The notes: generated by a model from the sequence alone, not told the origin. DNA of 64,000 nucleotides from Rebecca billardiae RCC1528 (GCA_965240325.2 OZ251223.1:2294001-2358000), one strand, 5' to 3'. Positions 40,461-51,730 are shown, counted from the stretch's first letter. Made by a program: numbers and translations.

Positions 40461-43290
40461 TACGACACAGTGCAGGATTGGAATTTTCCGTGACGCTTCG
40501 GACGGTCCGCAGCTCGAGTCAGCGAATCCGGTCTCGGCCGGACAGTGGAACTCGGGTGGAAGCCGCGACTTCGCGGCGGACGGAGCCTCAAACGAGCGGT
40601 GCCTCGGCTCGCGGCGCGATCTACTCGGCGAAGACCGACGAGGCTGCTCGCGGGCCCGACTATGCGTCGACGCGGGCTGGGGTCGTCTTCCGCGTGGCGC
40701 TGGGCAAGTTCCTCGCCGCCCTGACGGGTGCTCTCCTTTCGCCCTCACGGCGCGCGCGGTGCGTTTCGCGAGCTTCTTGCATGCGCCGCCCGCGGTTGCG
40801 CCCGAGCCTGATGCTTCAGTCGACACGGCAGGTGGCTCGCGCAGGGTGGGATTGTGTGCGGGTGCCGCTGGCGGTGCGTCTCACCCTCCTGAAATTGTGT
40901 GGGAGGCTGTGACATTGCACGCGTACACCCCGCCACGCCCGCGGCCCGCCCGCGCAAACGCCGCGCCGCGCAGTTGTCTTTGACCTCGAGCGAGCCTGAG
41001 GCGTGGAGGCGACCGACGGCGGGGTGCGACTTGCCCACCGACCCGAGCCGCATCACCCAGCGCAGCCTCGCCCGCGACGACGCTTCGCCTGGCTGCCACT
41101 GCTCAGCCGCGTGCAAGGCGGGCTGGGCGACGTCTTTGCCGAGCGCGGCTGCAGCGCAGCACGCGAGAGGCTGGAGCGCCATGACGCGGATGGCGGAGCG
41201 GGCTTTGGGCTGGCTGGCATGAGCCGCCAGGCTGTACCGTCCGCGCAGATCGCGCTCGGCCCGGCCGCAGCCCTCCTGAGCGCGCGCCTCAGAGCTGAGA
41301 CTGATCACGTGCACGCGCACAAGCCACACTGCCGTGGCTGTGTCGAGCAGCTGCGTATGCTCGAGGCGCGGCGCTCGCACGGGCCACGCGGGCGCAGCGG
41401 GTGCGCGCAGCTGGCGCACGCAGTGCCACGTCCTGCCGCGCCAGTTTGGCGGCCGTCCGCCCCCCCGAGCTCGAGTTCTGCGCGCTTTGCGACGGCGCGG
41501 CCGGCCGCGCCCATCTTCATGCTTGGGCACGCCAGCATGGCCGCCGCCGGGCCTGCTGCGCGCGCCGAAGCTGGAGGGCGGAGGAGGGCGCTGGGCTGCT
41601 CCTACGGCGTGCTGCAGCCCGGGCAGGCTTTTCCGCGGCGCGGCGAGGCCGTCGCGCCTGCTCGCCGCCGTCGAGTCGCCCGTGCTGAGTGACCGTCGGC
41701 CGCATGTGCTCGGCGGCACCGCAGGCAGGCGTCCCATACCAGTGTGCTCGAGCCGCTGCGCGCACCCAAGGCGAGCTGCTCGAGCGGGCTAGGTGGGCCC
41801 ACGGAGTGCGCGCAGCTGGCGCACGCAGCCCCGCGTCATGGGGTGTCGGTTTGACGGTCGCCAGCCCCCGTGGGCTCGAGCTCTGTGCGCTTCACCACGG
41901 AGGTGCCGACGGCGCCCCGCGGCGCGCAACGGCGTGGCAGCATGGCCGCCGCCGGCGCCGCCGCACATGCCGCCGCTTACGGGCAGTCGAGAGCTTGGGG
42001 CAGCACCTACGGCATGCTGCAGCTCGGGCGGGCTCTGCCAGCCTGCTGTGGCGTGATCGCGCATTTTCCAGACCGTCGACTCGCCCGCGCTGCATATTTG
42101 TTTGCTGCGCGTGCTCGACGGCGCCGCTGCTGCCGCTACGGCCGCGCGTTGCTGCGTCGCGAGCGAGCCCGATGCGAGCTGAACGGCGGCGTGCTCATCG
42201 CTGCTGGCGCAGATGGGCGCGTCATGGTGGCCACGCACGATGCTGAGTGCTCGCGCGTGCCAGACGAGGCGCGTGCTCGCGCTGTGGCTCAATGTCCGGC
42301 AGTGCGCGTGGCAGGCCGCAGCTGCTCGACAACAGAACCAGCGGGCAGTGATCGGGCTGCGCGCGCGCAGCTGATGGCGGCGAACGAGCGAGCCCGCACC
42401 GCCGCGCAAGGGCTGGGCGACTGGCGCCGAGGTGGCGCGCACGTCGTCCGCTGCCGTTGGCATCGCGGCGGACGCTTCAAGCTCGTTCGGCCGGCGTGTT
42501 TTCTCCGACGCCCACCTGCGAGCGCTGCCGGCACCGTGCTCGGGCGTCAGTATCGGTGGGCTCGAGCACGCGTGGTGAGGCGCTCGGAGCGGTCGACGGC
42601 CATGATCGGGCAGCGCACGGTGGGCGCAGGCCACGCGCACGCCAGCGCCCCGCGTGGCGTGGCTTCACGGGGCGCAGCCACCAGGAGACTGTGCTGCGAC
42701 GAGCTCGGGCGCGCTCGGGCGCCGCTGCTCTGCATTTTCCCGAAAAATCGGTTTTCGTGCCCTCGACCGGCGGTATGCCGCCGGGGTGGCCGCAGCTGCG
42801 CTCGGAGCAGCGCGCACGGGCACCGCCGTGTGCGCCCGCCCGCTTTCGCCGCCGCCGAGCTCGAGCACAGCGCTGCGCGGGGCTGCGTAATGCCAACGGC
42901 GCATGATTTTTTGCCCGCGCCGAGCGCGCGTCGGCGCGCGCAGCGCGCTCAGGTGTGGCCTGCTACCAAGGTCTGTGCCACGATTCGACGCGCCTGTGGT
43001 GCGCCGAATTTAGGCGCACCGCTTCAGAATTGTCCGATGATTCGACTAGTGGTGCGGACAACTTAAAACGTCACCCTGAGCAGTTTTCCGGCACTGTGGA
43101 TATCATTGCGTAGCTTATATTAGTTAGATGCCCGGATCGGCCGCGAGAATACTATGAGTCACGTCGCCAGCAGCAGTGGCATCATTGTCGAAGATTCAAG
43201 ATTGCCTCGTAGTCAGCAGACGACGATGTTGATTCGATGATAGTAGTATATGCATCATCATTTTTAGCGGCGGATGAATAGTTTCATGAG
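40461..43290. repeat. GC-rich gene-free region with diverged ~400-bp tandem duplication
   Basis: A block at about 41390-41700 (GTGCGCGCAGCTGGCGCACG, ATGGCCGCCGCCGG, ACGGCGTGCTGCAGCCCGGG) recurs at about 41805-42105 in the same order with many differences, and parts may recur near 42600-42760. Both strands are open over long stretches because of the base composition, but no frame shows a recognisable domain or codon-like conservation between the copies. I consider it decayed repeat sequence rather than a gene. Confidence 0.45.
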
Positions 43291-46200
43291 TTACACTGTC
43301 AGTGTCAACTCCGGCGGCCTCCGGCACCGTGCCGGCGTGCCGCGCTCCAAATCCTTCGCCACCGCTGGCTCCACGGCGTCGTTGACCTTGATCTCAACGG
43401 GCGTCCCTGGCGCCGGTGCCGCCTCCGTCTCCGACTCGGGTAAGGAGCCCTGGAAGGAGCGCTCGAGCTCGGTCTCCCTCTGCACCGCCGGGAGGAGCGC
43501 GCGCACCTCGGTGTTCACGCGCGCCGGGCCGGCGAGACCAATGGCGTGGGCGATCGCCTTCCGCTCGATCACGGCGCCATCCGCGGCGTCGAGGGGGGCT
43601 GGGTGGGTGGCCGCGGCGTAGGCGATGTGGAACGCGTCCACCGCCGCGATTGCCGCGCTGCGCTCACTGTCGGTCTCGCCGACGACGACCACCTCGACGT
43701 CAGCGAGCGCGGCGCCGCTCGCGCGCCACGCGAGCAGCCGGCCGACAAACGGAAGCTGCTCGAGCAGCGAGGGCGACACGAGGCAGAGCAGCTTGCGGGA
43801 GCGGCAGAGAGCCACCACCTCGTGGGCGAGGAGCTGCTGCCGCCGGAGGTAGGGGTCCGCGCAGAGCACGTCGATCCACACGCGCGGCCAGGCCCCGTGC
43901 GCGGCCCTGTGCGCGCGCGCCCAGCGCTGCAGCGCGGCCGTGCGCAGCTCGGCCGGGTCGGTCGGCGAGTGCAGCACGTAGTAATCGATCTTCTCGGGAT
44001 TGAGCAGCCGCGAGTCCGTCACGTCGACCGGCGTCGTCGAGAGCAGAATCGAGCGACCGGCGACGCCGCTCGACGCCGCCTTGCTGTTCCAGCCCGCCTT
44101 GCCGTGGCCACGTTTCGGGCTCGCGAGCATCATTGCCGGGAGGCGGGAGGCTCGGGTCGGGTGTGCCGTGGGTGTGCTCATAGGACTGACAGAGCTGCTG
44201 TCGCTGCGCTGCAAGCGCAACAGCTGCGGGCCCGACTGCACGGCGGCCGCGGGCTTCGTCAGGCTGCGCATCGCTGCCTCGTCGAGCTCGACGGAGCGGA
44301 GCGAGCGGAGGGCTTCTGGGACGAGGCGCCACGGCTCGACCACTTCGCCCGTGCCGTAGCCGACGAGCGGCGCGAGCGCGCACACCAGGTGCTGCTTCTC
44401 GCCGGAGGCGGCGCGGTCGATGAGCGCGCACACGGACGCCCGCACGGGCGGCAGCAGGAGCACGACCCCCAGCCAGAGCGCGAAGTTCGCGGTGAAGATC
44501 ACGAGCGGCACGAAGTGCGGCGAGTACGGCACCCCGCTCATGCCCTCGTGGCCGCAGCGCCACGAGATGAGCGCGACGTACGGCACGCCGAGGGTGGCGG
44601 TCAGCACGCACGTCCACAGCCAGAGCGCGTGCAGCCGCATGTCCTGCGCGACCATCGGCGACACGTCGCGCGTGCGCCACCACTCGCGCGCCAGGAGAGC
44701 GTTGGAGATGAGCACCGACAGCGCGCCGAGGACGACCCACGCCGGGCTGACCACGCTCATGACCGGCGGCGGCCGGATGTAGCAGAACATGTAGGCCTTG
44801 GGCTCGTGCGCGAGCTGCGACACCGCGGCCTTGAGGAGGATCGCGGCGAAGCCGAACATGTTGATGGAGCCGATGGTCGCGATGAGCGTGGTGGCGCGCA
44901 TGTGCGACGCGATGGGCTGCAGCGCGAGCAGGCCGAGCACCCACGCGTTGAGGATCGCCGCCGCCGCGACGATGCCGACGGCGTGCATCCGCTCGTATGC
45001 GCGCACGTCCGACAGGCCCGGCTGCGGCTCAAACGAGGTCCAGCTGTAGACGGCCATGCCCGCTGCGCACAGCGTGATGCAGATGGTCGCCGCAACGCGC
45101 GTCACGCGCTGCAGCCGCGTGCGCGTTGCGCCCAGCGAGCAGTCGAGCAGCTCGATGATCTCCGCGCTCGAGAGAATGTGGTTCCCGCCCACGTCGCGAC
45201 GCTTGGCCTTGGGCGAGGCAGAGCCCTCCACCTCGGGGGCCACGCGCGCACCGGACGCCAGCTTGAGCCTCCAGTCGTGCCCGCTGTCCTCCGCCACGGC
45301 GCCATCGGTCGACGACGTGCGCTGCAACCCGCCGCGTAGCTCGCGGTGGTCGGCCAAGCGCGCATGCGCGATCCGGCGGTTGACCCGCGGCGTGAGCGGC
45401 GCGCTGCTGAGCACCACGTCGTGGTACACGTTGCGCAGCAGCTGCACGACGTGCGTCACGTCGAGCGCGTGCTCGGGCGCCAGCAGGAGCATGTGCTCCG
45501 CCTTGGGCGCCGAGGGTGAGAGCCGCACGTCGGCGCGCTCGCAGCGCGCGACGGCGTCCGCCGGCTTGCCCGGCAGCACGCTCATCAGCGCGACGACGTC
45601 GTACGGCTTGACGTAGCCGTTGAGGTACGGAATGATGTCCGTGCTCCCGTCGAGATCGCCGAGATCGCGCCGCTCAAAGCCGTCGCGGTCGATGCCGCAG
45701 AACGTCTCGAAGAACCACTGCTTCGTGCAGCGCGCGGGCAGATGGCCCGCGCAGAGCTTCACCCACAGGCCCGCGAGTCCGAGAAACTGTGCGTTCGCGA
45801 GGTACGCCATCACCGGCGACCGCGTGCGCTCGGCGAACGAGCGCGCGAGCTGCATCGGCAGCAGCGGCACCGCGTGCCGCGAGACGGCAGTGAGCGGCAG
45901 CCCTTTGCCAAAGCAAAAGTCGTACACGGCCGTGGCGGCCTCGCGGTCGAACTCGTTATTCACGCTCGTGTCAGGCGCCCACCGCTGCGCCGCCTCGTCA
46001 AACTCGAGCCCGGCCTGCACCGCGATGCGCATCACCTTGGCCAGCACGAGATCGGGCTCGCGTGCGAGCAGCTCGGCCACGTCGCTGAGGCCTGCGATGC
46101 AGACGACCACGACCGCCTTCGCCCGGGCAGACTGGAGCACGCGGACGAGCGACATGTGCGCGGACGTCTCGAGACGCGAGTCGTCCACGCTCGCGTACCC

Positions 46201-46581
46201 CTTGAGCGCGTACTCGTGCGCGACTGGCTCGTAAGGCTTGCCCTCGCTGCCAATCGCGACCGGCACCGCGCGCACGTCGATCGCGTCCAGCAGGCAGCGT
46301 GCCAGCCTCGCGCGGTTCCTGGCCTGCTGTCCACCGGTCGTAACAACGAGCCGCAGATCGATGTCGCCGCGCTTGTGCAGCGTCCCCGCGATCAGAATCG
46401 CCTGAAGGCAGGGCGGGAGGAGGCGCGGATGTGAGAGAGGCGCGGCGGGTGGTCCGGTGGTCGCCTGTTCGGGAGCGTGAGAAGCTGGGCGTCGGCGCCT
46501 CACCTTCACATCGTCAGGGTCAGGTCCCGGATCCGTGACCAGAACGATCTGTTGCGCGCGCCCCGCGCCTCGACTCGGCAT
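43291..46581 (-). CDS. Nucleoside-hydrolase / multi-TM / TIR-like fusion protein, two exons
   Basis: Exons 46581-46504 and 46401-43291 give 1062 aa. The 102-bp intron (GTGAGG...TTCAG) joins DPDDVK to AILIAGTLHKRG. Residues ~10-375 look like an inosine-uridine nucleoside hydrolase: VLVTDPGPDPDDVKA (Ca2+/catalytic Asp cluster), SVNNEFDREAATAVYDF, and a late KPYDVVALM where the family has its last Asp. Residues ~520-770 hold six or so membrane segments (ATICITLCAAGMAVYSW, GIVAAAAILNAWVLGLLAL, AWVVLGALSVLISNALL, LWLWTCVLTATLGVPYVAL, FTANFALWLGVVLLLPPV). The C-terminal ~250 residues contain PRVWIDVLCAD, LLCLVSPSLLEQ and VEVVVVGETDSER, recalling the W-D-K/C-I-D type domain at the C-end of other protist membrane proteins, distantly TIR-like. 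The combination suggests a membrane sensor or receptor with a nucleoside-cleaving or -binding domain; that role is inference. Confidence 0.7.
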   Translation of the reverse strand: MPSRGAGRAQQIVLVTDPGPDPDDVKVRRRRPASHAPEQATTGPPAAPLSHPRLLPPCLQAILIAGTLHKRGDIDLRLVVTTGGQQARNRARLARCLLDAIDVRAVPVAIGSEGKPYEPVAHEYALKGYASVDDSRLETSAHMSLVRVLQSARAKAVVVVCIAGLSDVAELLAREPDLVLAKVMRIAVQAGLEFDEAAQRWAPDTSVNNEFDREAATAVYDFCFGKGLPLTAVSRHAVPLLPMQLARSFAERTRSPVMAYLANAQFLGLAGLWVKLCAGHLPARCTKQWFFETFCGIDRDGFERRDLGDLDGSTDIIPYLNGYVKPYDVVALMSVLPGKPADAVARCERADVRLSPSAPKAEHMLLLAPEHALDVTHVVQLLRNVYHDVVLSSAPLTPRVNRRIAHARLADHRELRGGLQRTSSTDGAVAEDSGHDWRLKLASGARVAPEVEGSASPKAKRRDVGGNHILSSAEIIELLDCSLGATRTRLQRVTRVAATICITLCAAGMAVYSWTSFEPQPGLSDVRAYERMHAVGIVAAAAILNAWVLGLLALQPIASHMRATTLIATIGSINMFGFAAILLKAAVSQLAHEPKAYMFCYIRPPPVMSVVSPAWVVLGALSVLISNALLAREWWRTRDVSPMVAQDMRLHALWLWTCVLTATLGVPYVALISWRCGHEGMSGVPYSPHFVPLVIFTANFALWLGVVLLLPPVRASVCALIDRAASGEKQHLVCALAPLVGYGTGEVVEPWRLVPEALRSLRSVELDEAAMRSLTKPAAAVQSGPQLLRLQRSDSSSVSPMSTPTAHPTRASRLPAMMLASPKRGHGKAGWNSKAASSGVAGRSILLSTTPVDVTDSRLLNPEKIDYYVLHSPTDPAELRTAALQRWARAHRAAHGAWPRVWIDVLCADPYLRRQQLLAHEVVALCRSRKLLCLVSPSLLEQLPFVGRLLAWRASGAALADVEVVVVGETDSERSAAIAAVDAFHIAYAAATHPAPLDAADGAVIERKAIAHAIGLAGPARVNTEVRALLPAVQRETELERSFQGSLPESETEAAPAPGTPVEIKVNDAVEPAVAKDLERGTPARCRRPPELTLTV

Positions 46582-48104
46582 GGGAGGGGGCGCGCAGCAC
46601 GGAGGTGCTCCAGCCTGAACCCCCCCGAACTACGCCTCACGAGGGGTTGGCTTGGGTTGGGGTCGCTCGTGAGCAGTCTGAGCTCGTGAGTGCGCAGCGG
46701 TGCTTTAGCTTTACTTACAGATCATCAGGGTCGCGCTGAAGATCCCGGCGGCACGTCCGATAGCATCTGATGAGCCTGGTATTCATTGGGGTGCAGCGTA
46801 CTTGATTGAGTGCTGTATTCATCTTCAGGGCTCCTTTAGCAGCGGGTAGCTTTTTCTCCCATTTTATCAATCAACATCGTCGATCATCTGATTATTGGTA
46901 ATCAGCGAGCCAGCAGCCGCACGCCAATAATTCGCCAAAGACTCCGCGCGGGCGCCGAGGCGCCGGTGGTCTTCCGCACCCATGTGGGTTTTTTCATCAC
47001 TTTTTTGATTCATCCTCCCGCCTCCGAGATAGCCGAGATCAGGCCGAGATCGTCATCAGCGCCTTGGTCAGCGCGGCCATCCTGCCATGTCGTGAGACTC
47101 GTGTGCGACCGCGCTGCAGTCGATGAGTGAGTCTTTCCACGCTCAGGACGGCAGTACGCGCACACCCACGCATGGATTAGGGGTCTGTTAGGCATATAAC
47201 GCGTATCTACCATAGCGCGTTCTTCCTGCCTGGCCGGTCGCTCTCGCTCGCGCTGCACGCCGCTCCGTGGTTCGCACGTCGGTGCGGGCGGCCGTCTTGT
47301 CTCTCGTCGACGCGTGCTCGCACCGCCGCGCAAGGTGGAGCGGGTGAATAGGCCACTCCAGACACGTGCGGGCGGTCGTATGATACCTAGGCGCGTCTGA
47401 AAACACGCAGGCGCGTAGGCACTCTGGCGTCTACCGACAGCCGCGGACTGCCGACTAGACAGAGTAAGCTAAACGACACGTGTATTGTCGTAAGCTACAC
47501 TCGTGTACATGGGGGAGTGTATTCAACGACTCTCATTCAGAGCGCATGCCATTCCCGCCGGCTGTACTGGTACTTCGGCGAGACCTCGCCCTGCACGTCA
47601 GTCAGTTGGTTCAGGGGGCCCGTCGGTCAGTACGGCAATACTACGACTACTATTATACCGTTGATACTCCCGGTGCCGTGACCGTCTCAGCGTGGCACGG
47701 TATCGGACTATCAGTGAGACTGTGAGTGTACCCGTACCGCCCTTTTGTGAGTAGTGTGCGCGCGCGGCGGCACTGCGGTCGCGCGGTCGCGCGTGCCTTT
47801 CCTAGCAACCGTTCCCGGCAGAGCCGCGAGAAGGCGGTTACACTTCACTCATAATAGTGGCAGGGCTGCCGGCTGGGCTTACTGATTACACATATAGGAC
47901 GCAGCCTGCGGAGAGGGTGGCGCACGCGGCGGGCTCGGCGGGGTCGAGCGCGCAGTGCGCGATCACCTCGAGCAGCAGCTGCGCCACCTCATACGCGCGC
48001 AGCGCCGGCGCGTCGGCGCGCGGCGCGGCGGCGGCAGCCGAGCCGGCGGCGGCCGGGCACGTGACGCCTCTGGATCGTCACGCGACTTCGTCTGACTTTT
48101 GACT
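46582..48104. other. Intergenic region with no supported gene
   Basis: Just upstream of the fusion gene, 46582-46700 is GC-rich. The rest is mixed, with AT-rich 46800-46930 and a GCG/GCC-rich patch at 47930-48060. Several small frames exist, none recognisable. Confidence 0.55.
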
Positions 48105-48620
48105 TTGCTCGATCAGACTGTCCAGGACACTACTGGTACACCTATTTTCAGAGAGCACTTATTGATTGCAGATAGAGCACAACGTCGAATGACACCCGCA
48201 TTGGCTTTTAAGAATCATCAATTTGCAATACTGCTAAGGAAGTCCAGGCGGCTTCTTGTCATCAGGAAGTAATCTGACGGGTTGAGGAATCTTGAATCAC
48301 AACCGCATCCTTGACTTTCCCGCTCAGACTGCCCAGGACACACTGCTTTTATTCAGAGAGCTCTGAATCATGGCAGATTGCCACCTGCATTGGCTTTGAA
48401 TCTGTCAAAGTCCAAGGCAGCCATCGGCGCCATTCCCCAGCTTGAGACTTTAATTCCAAGGCGCTGATAGCAATTTCAGCCGCAGCAGCCATATTGTTCA
48501 TGCAATTTACTACTCCAAAGATAAGGAGTATCGGCACACACAAGAGGTCTTCGGACCACACATCCAAGGGTCCAGGGTTTCTTCACCACTTAGGAAGGTA
48601 CCCTGAACTGGACCAAAGTA
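48105..48620 (+). pseudogene. Low-GC degenerate coding remnant, tandemly duplicated
   Basis: Base composition drops well below the surrounding DNA. Two related units begin near 48117 and 48328 (CAGACTG..CAGGACAC..T then TTCAGAGAG and GCATTGGCTTT). The first reads QTVQDT ... FREHLLIADR on the plus strand; the second reads QTAQDTLLLFREL then a stop. The same motif, VVQDTLVFRELLILADRG, is encoded on the minus strand at about 63300-63370. I do not recognise the family. Stops and indels show it is no longer coding. Confidence 0.55.
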
Positions 48621-48905
48621 CTACCATGCAGTAATCAGAACTTTCTTTTCATTTCGAGGAGACGTCCCAATCATCACAGGAAGCTTGCATGCAATGACCC
48701 GAAGGCAATCGACGGAATTCCGAGAGCATTCCGACCGAGGGAAGCAGGCACACGAAGATTCCAAAACCTTCGCTACCGCCACTTCCATCAGCTTTCACCA
48801 GACTGAAACATCAGTTACCTGAAACCACCGCCAGCAAGGGGGACGCCTCTTGCCGCCCACGAAACACAGTAGTAAGGACCGCACGACACGCGCGAAGCGC
48901 CAATC

Positions 48906-49251
48906 GTGAAAAGCGCATTTGAGTCCATTGCAGACTCGGCCCTTGATTAGCAGATTTGATTGCGCGTAATTTCCACTATCCGATTCCCCTGTCCGTACAA
49001 ATCCATAATTTCAAGATAGTAAGCACTAGAAGTAACGGAACTGACAGATAGGGGGGAAAACCTCACATGGAAGCATCAATACACTGCTTCCATATGAGGT
49101 TTTTTCCCCTATCTGTCAGTTCCGTTACTTCTAGTGCTTACTATCTTGAAATTATGGATTTGTACGGACAGGGGAATCGGATAGTGCAAACGCGCAATCA
49201 AATCTGCTAATCAAGGGCCGAGTCTGCAATGGACTCAAATGCGCTTTTCAC
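48906..49251. repeat. 346-bp near-perfect palindrome (MITE-like)
   Basis: The left arm starts GTGAAAAGCGCATTTGAGTC and the right arm ends GACTCAAATGCGCTTTTCAC. The symmetry continues to the centre near 49078, leaving a loop of about 10 bases. One small asymmetry occurs near 48962 / 49190. The arms are AT-rich relative to the region. No target-site duplication is clear at the ends and no open frame is inside. The size and self-complementarity fit a miniature inverted-repeat element or a foldback. Confidence 0.9.
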
Positions 49252-49496
49252 GTACCTAAATCCAGTACCTACAAACTCCCCATACGGCCATACATGCATA
49301 AAATCAGACTGTCGCGCATCCTCGTCGTTCTTATGGCGGAGAGTCCTTCTTAATTACGCTTATATTTAGCTATATATCTAGTTGATGCGCGCGCAGCACG
49401 TGCCCCCCCCCCCCCCCCCCCCCGTGGCTTTCGGCGCTCACGCGGCTCAGAGAGTCAGACTGTCAATATAGGCGGGTACATTCGTACGGTTTTATA

Positions 49497-49547
<51 letters not shown>

Positions 49548-49558
49548 CTCGGGATACT
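49252..49558. repeat. Poly-C run and AT microsatellite
   Basis: A run of 21 C lies at 49403-49423. A pure AT run of about 45 bp lies at about 49499-49543. Both could be length-variable or assembly-sensitive. Confidence 0.9.
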
Positions 49559-51498
49559 GTTTACCAGGTCGTTCCCCCTGCACTGGGAATCCGCGGTTTC
49601 GCACTATTCAGAGCACGAGGCCGCGGCATAGCAACGCAGATTTATTCTTCCGCTTGCTCTATCAGACCACTTGAACGATCTAATCGAGGTTTCCAATTGA
49701 AAATGACGAAAGTACATCCATCCATTAGAGAACCCAAATCCCGAGCGCGGCAAAGCCGTGGAACGCAGTAATCAGCCTCGTCAGCGATAGTCCGCTCACG
49801 AAATCGAGGCGCTGGAAATGAGTTCTTCGCGTGCAACCGCGGAGGCGGGAGCCCTCCCGCGGGTGCGGAGCACCGATTCTGACCCGCCCCCTGCGCCTGC
49901 GGCCGGGCGGCGAGTGCGATGCAGCTGGCCCGGCGCTGGGGGGCGCGGATGTGCTTGCGGAGCCGGCGTGCGTGGACGGGCTGTTGCGGGAGAGTATCTG
50001 CCGCCCTCCTGCGCCGCGCGACTTGCGCCACGCCTCTTTCGCCTCGGCTCAGGGCAGCGCGCACGCGCGCGCCGCCTCCGGGGCCAGCCTTCGGCCTGCG
50101 CCGCAGCCGACCGCGCGCGCGCCGTGCGCGGCGTGGTCGGGAAGGAACGGGCGCGGCTGCCGGGCGAGATGGCGATATCATGTGCGCACGCCATGCCGCC
50201 CCGCCACGCCTTGCCGAGCGTGTCGCTGGTCCATTTGCACGCCTCTTCGAGTTGTCACAAATGGTGTGCACGCGGCCTCGCCGGGTCGTGACCGCTGGGG
50301 GCCGCGCCCGGGCCAGGGCGCTGCGGGCGCGGATGTGCTTGCGGAGCCGGCGTGCGTGGACGGGCTGTTGTGGGAGAGTATCTGCCGCCCTCCTGCACCG
50401 CGCGACTTGCGCCACGCCTCTTTCGCCTCGGCTCAGGGCAGCGCGCACGCGGCGCGTCGCCTCAAGGCCAGCCTTGCCTGCGCCGGCAGCCGACCGCGTG
50501 CGCGCCGTGCGCGGCGTGGTCGGGAAGGAACGGGCACGGCTGCCGGGCGAGATGGCGATATCATGTGCGCACGCCATGCCGCCCCGCCACGCCTTGCCGA
50601 GCGTGTCGCTGGTCCGTTTGCACGCCTCCTCGAGTTGTCACACTATGAATGGTGTGCCACGGCCTCGCGGTCGTGACCCTTGCCGGGACGATCATTGAGA
50701 CACAGAACAGTGCCAAGCGGGCACGCGGGATACTCTTACATGAATGTTCATCACCACGTGGTCGTGTAGAAGTGCTGGGTGCGACGCTTTCCTCGCGCGG
50801 ATGCACTTTCATCATCTTCTTCGAGCTCCGAGGTCTGGCTTCAGGCACGACAAGAAATCAGCACTCGTCAACAGCTGTGCGGATCCGTTATCGTGCCCTT
50901 TCGCGGCGCCGCGGGGCGGCATGGCGTGCGCACATGATGTCGTCATCTCGCCCGGCAGCACCCCCCGTTCCTTCCCGACCACGCCGCGCACGGCGCGCGC
51001 GCGGTTGCGGCTGCGGCGCGGGCACGGTGCGGCCCTGGCCTCCGAGGCGGCGCGCGCGTGCGCGCTGCCCTGAGCCGCGGCGAAAAGAGGCGTGGCGCGA
51101 GACGCGCGGCGCAGGAGGGCGCCATATACTCTCCCGCAACAGCCTGTCCACGCAAGCCGGCTCCGCGAGCACATCCGCGCCCGCAGCGCCGTGCCCCGGG
51201 CGCGCCGGCCGCCAACGGCGCTCGGCCGCCTTCGCCTGCCCGCCCTGCCGCCGAGGGCAAAGGTCAAGATTTGGTCGGCCCTCGCCTGCCGAGCCGCCAC
51301 CGGCCGGGGGCTCCCTGCACCATCTATCTCATTGCGGCTCAATTTTGGGATTGCGAGACCAGCTCATCGATTGACGCACATCCGCACCCGCGAGACCTGA
51401 AAATCTTATTCGCGGGTAGCGACGGGTGCGTCCTGCGGCTGTTTTTCTCGTATGTCCAAACCGCGGATTCCCAGTGCAGGGGGAACGACCTGGTAAAC
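49559..51498. repeat. Nested repeat cluster with inverted ends
   Basis: The 41-bp string starting GTTTACCAGGTCGTTCCCCC at 49559-49599 occurs inverted at 51458-51498, so the cluster is bounded by inverted repeats. Inside, a GC-rich unit of about 355 bp is present at about 49941-50293 and 50324-50682 in direct orientation (GGGCGCGGATGTGCTTGCGG to GAGTTGTCACA) and at about 50917-51200 inverted. AAAGT(A/G)CATCC occurs on the left flank (49711) and inverted near 50795. Long frames across the units follow base composition; I support no gene. Confidence 0.75.
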
Positions 51499-51730
51499 GG
51501 ACCGCTGGTCTCAGGACGGGCCGGCCGTGCGCCATACTACAGTAAGCGTCTGAACAGTCATGCATCCGTGACAATCAGATCTGCTACTGTTACTGTGCCT
51601 GTTCTGAATCATCGTTCGGCGCCCCCGGTACTGTACTGGCACGGCACTGCACAGTCTGCACTCCCGACTCCGCCGCAGCCGTAGGCTTCAGAGTCGGCCC
51701 CCGGTTGTGAATCAACCCACCCCTTCAAGC
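51499..51730. other. Short intergenic stretch
   Basis: Between the nested repeat cluster and the 3' end of the carrier gene. Nothing is recognised. Confidence 0.5.

Noticed and set aside
41870-43066. 398-codon plus-strand frame
   Set aside because: It lies across a diverged repeat, has no domain and no conservation between repeat copies that favours this frame.
43700-44944. 414-codon minus-strand frame inside the fusion gene
   Set aside because: Alternative frame of the membrane and C-terminal part; Arg/Ala-rich and without motif.
49642-50577. 311-codon minus-strand frame in the repeat cluster
   Set aside because: It repeats itself because it spans two copies of the GC-rich unit; no domain is present.
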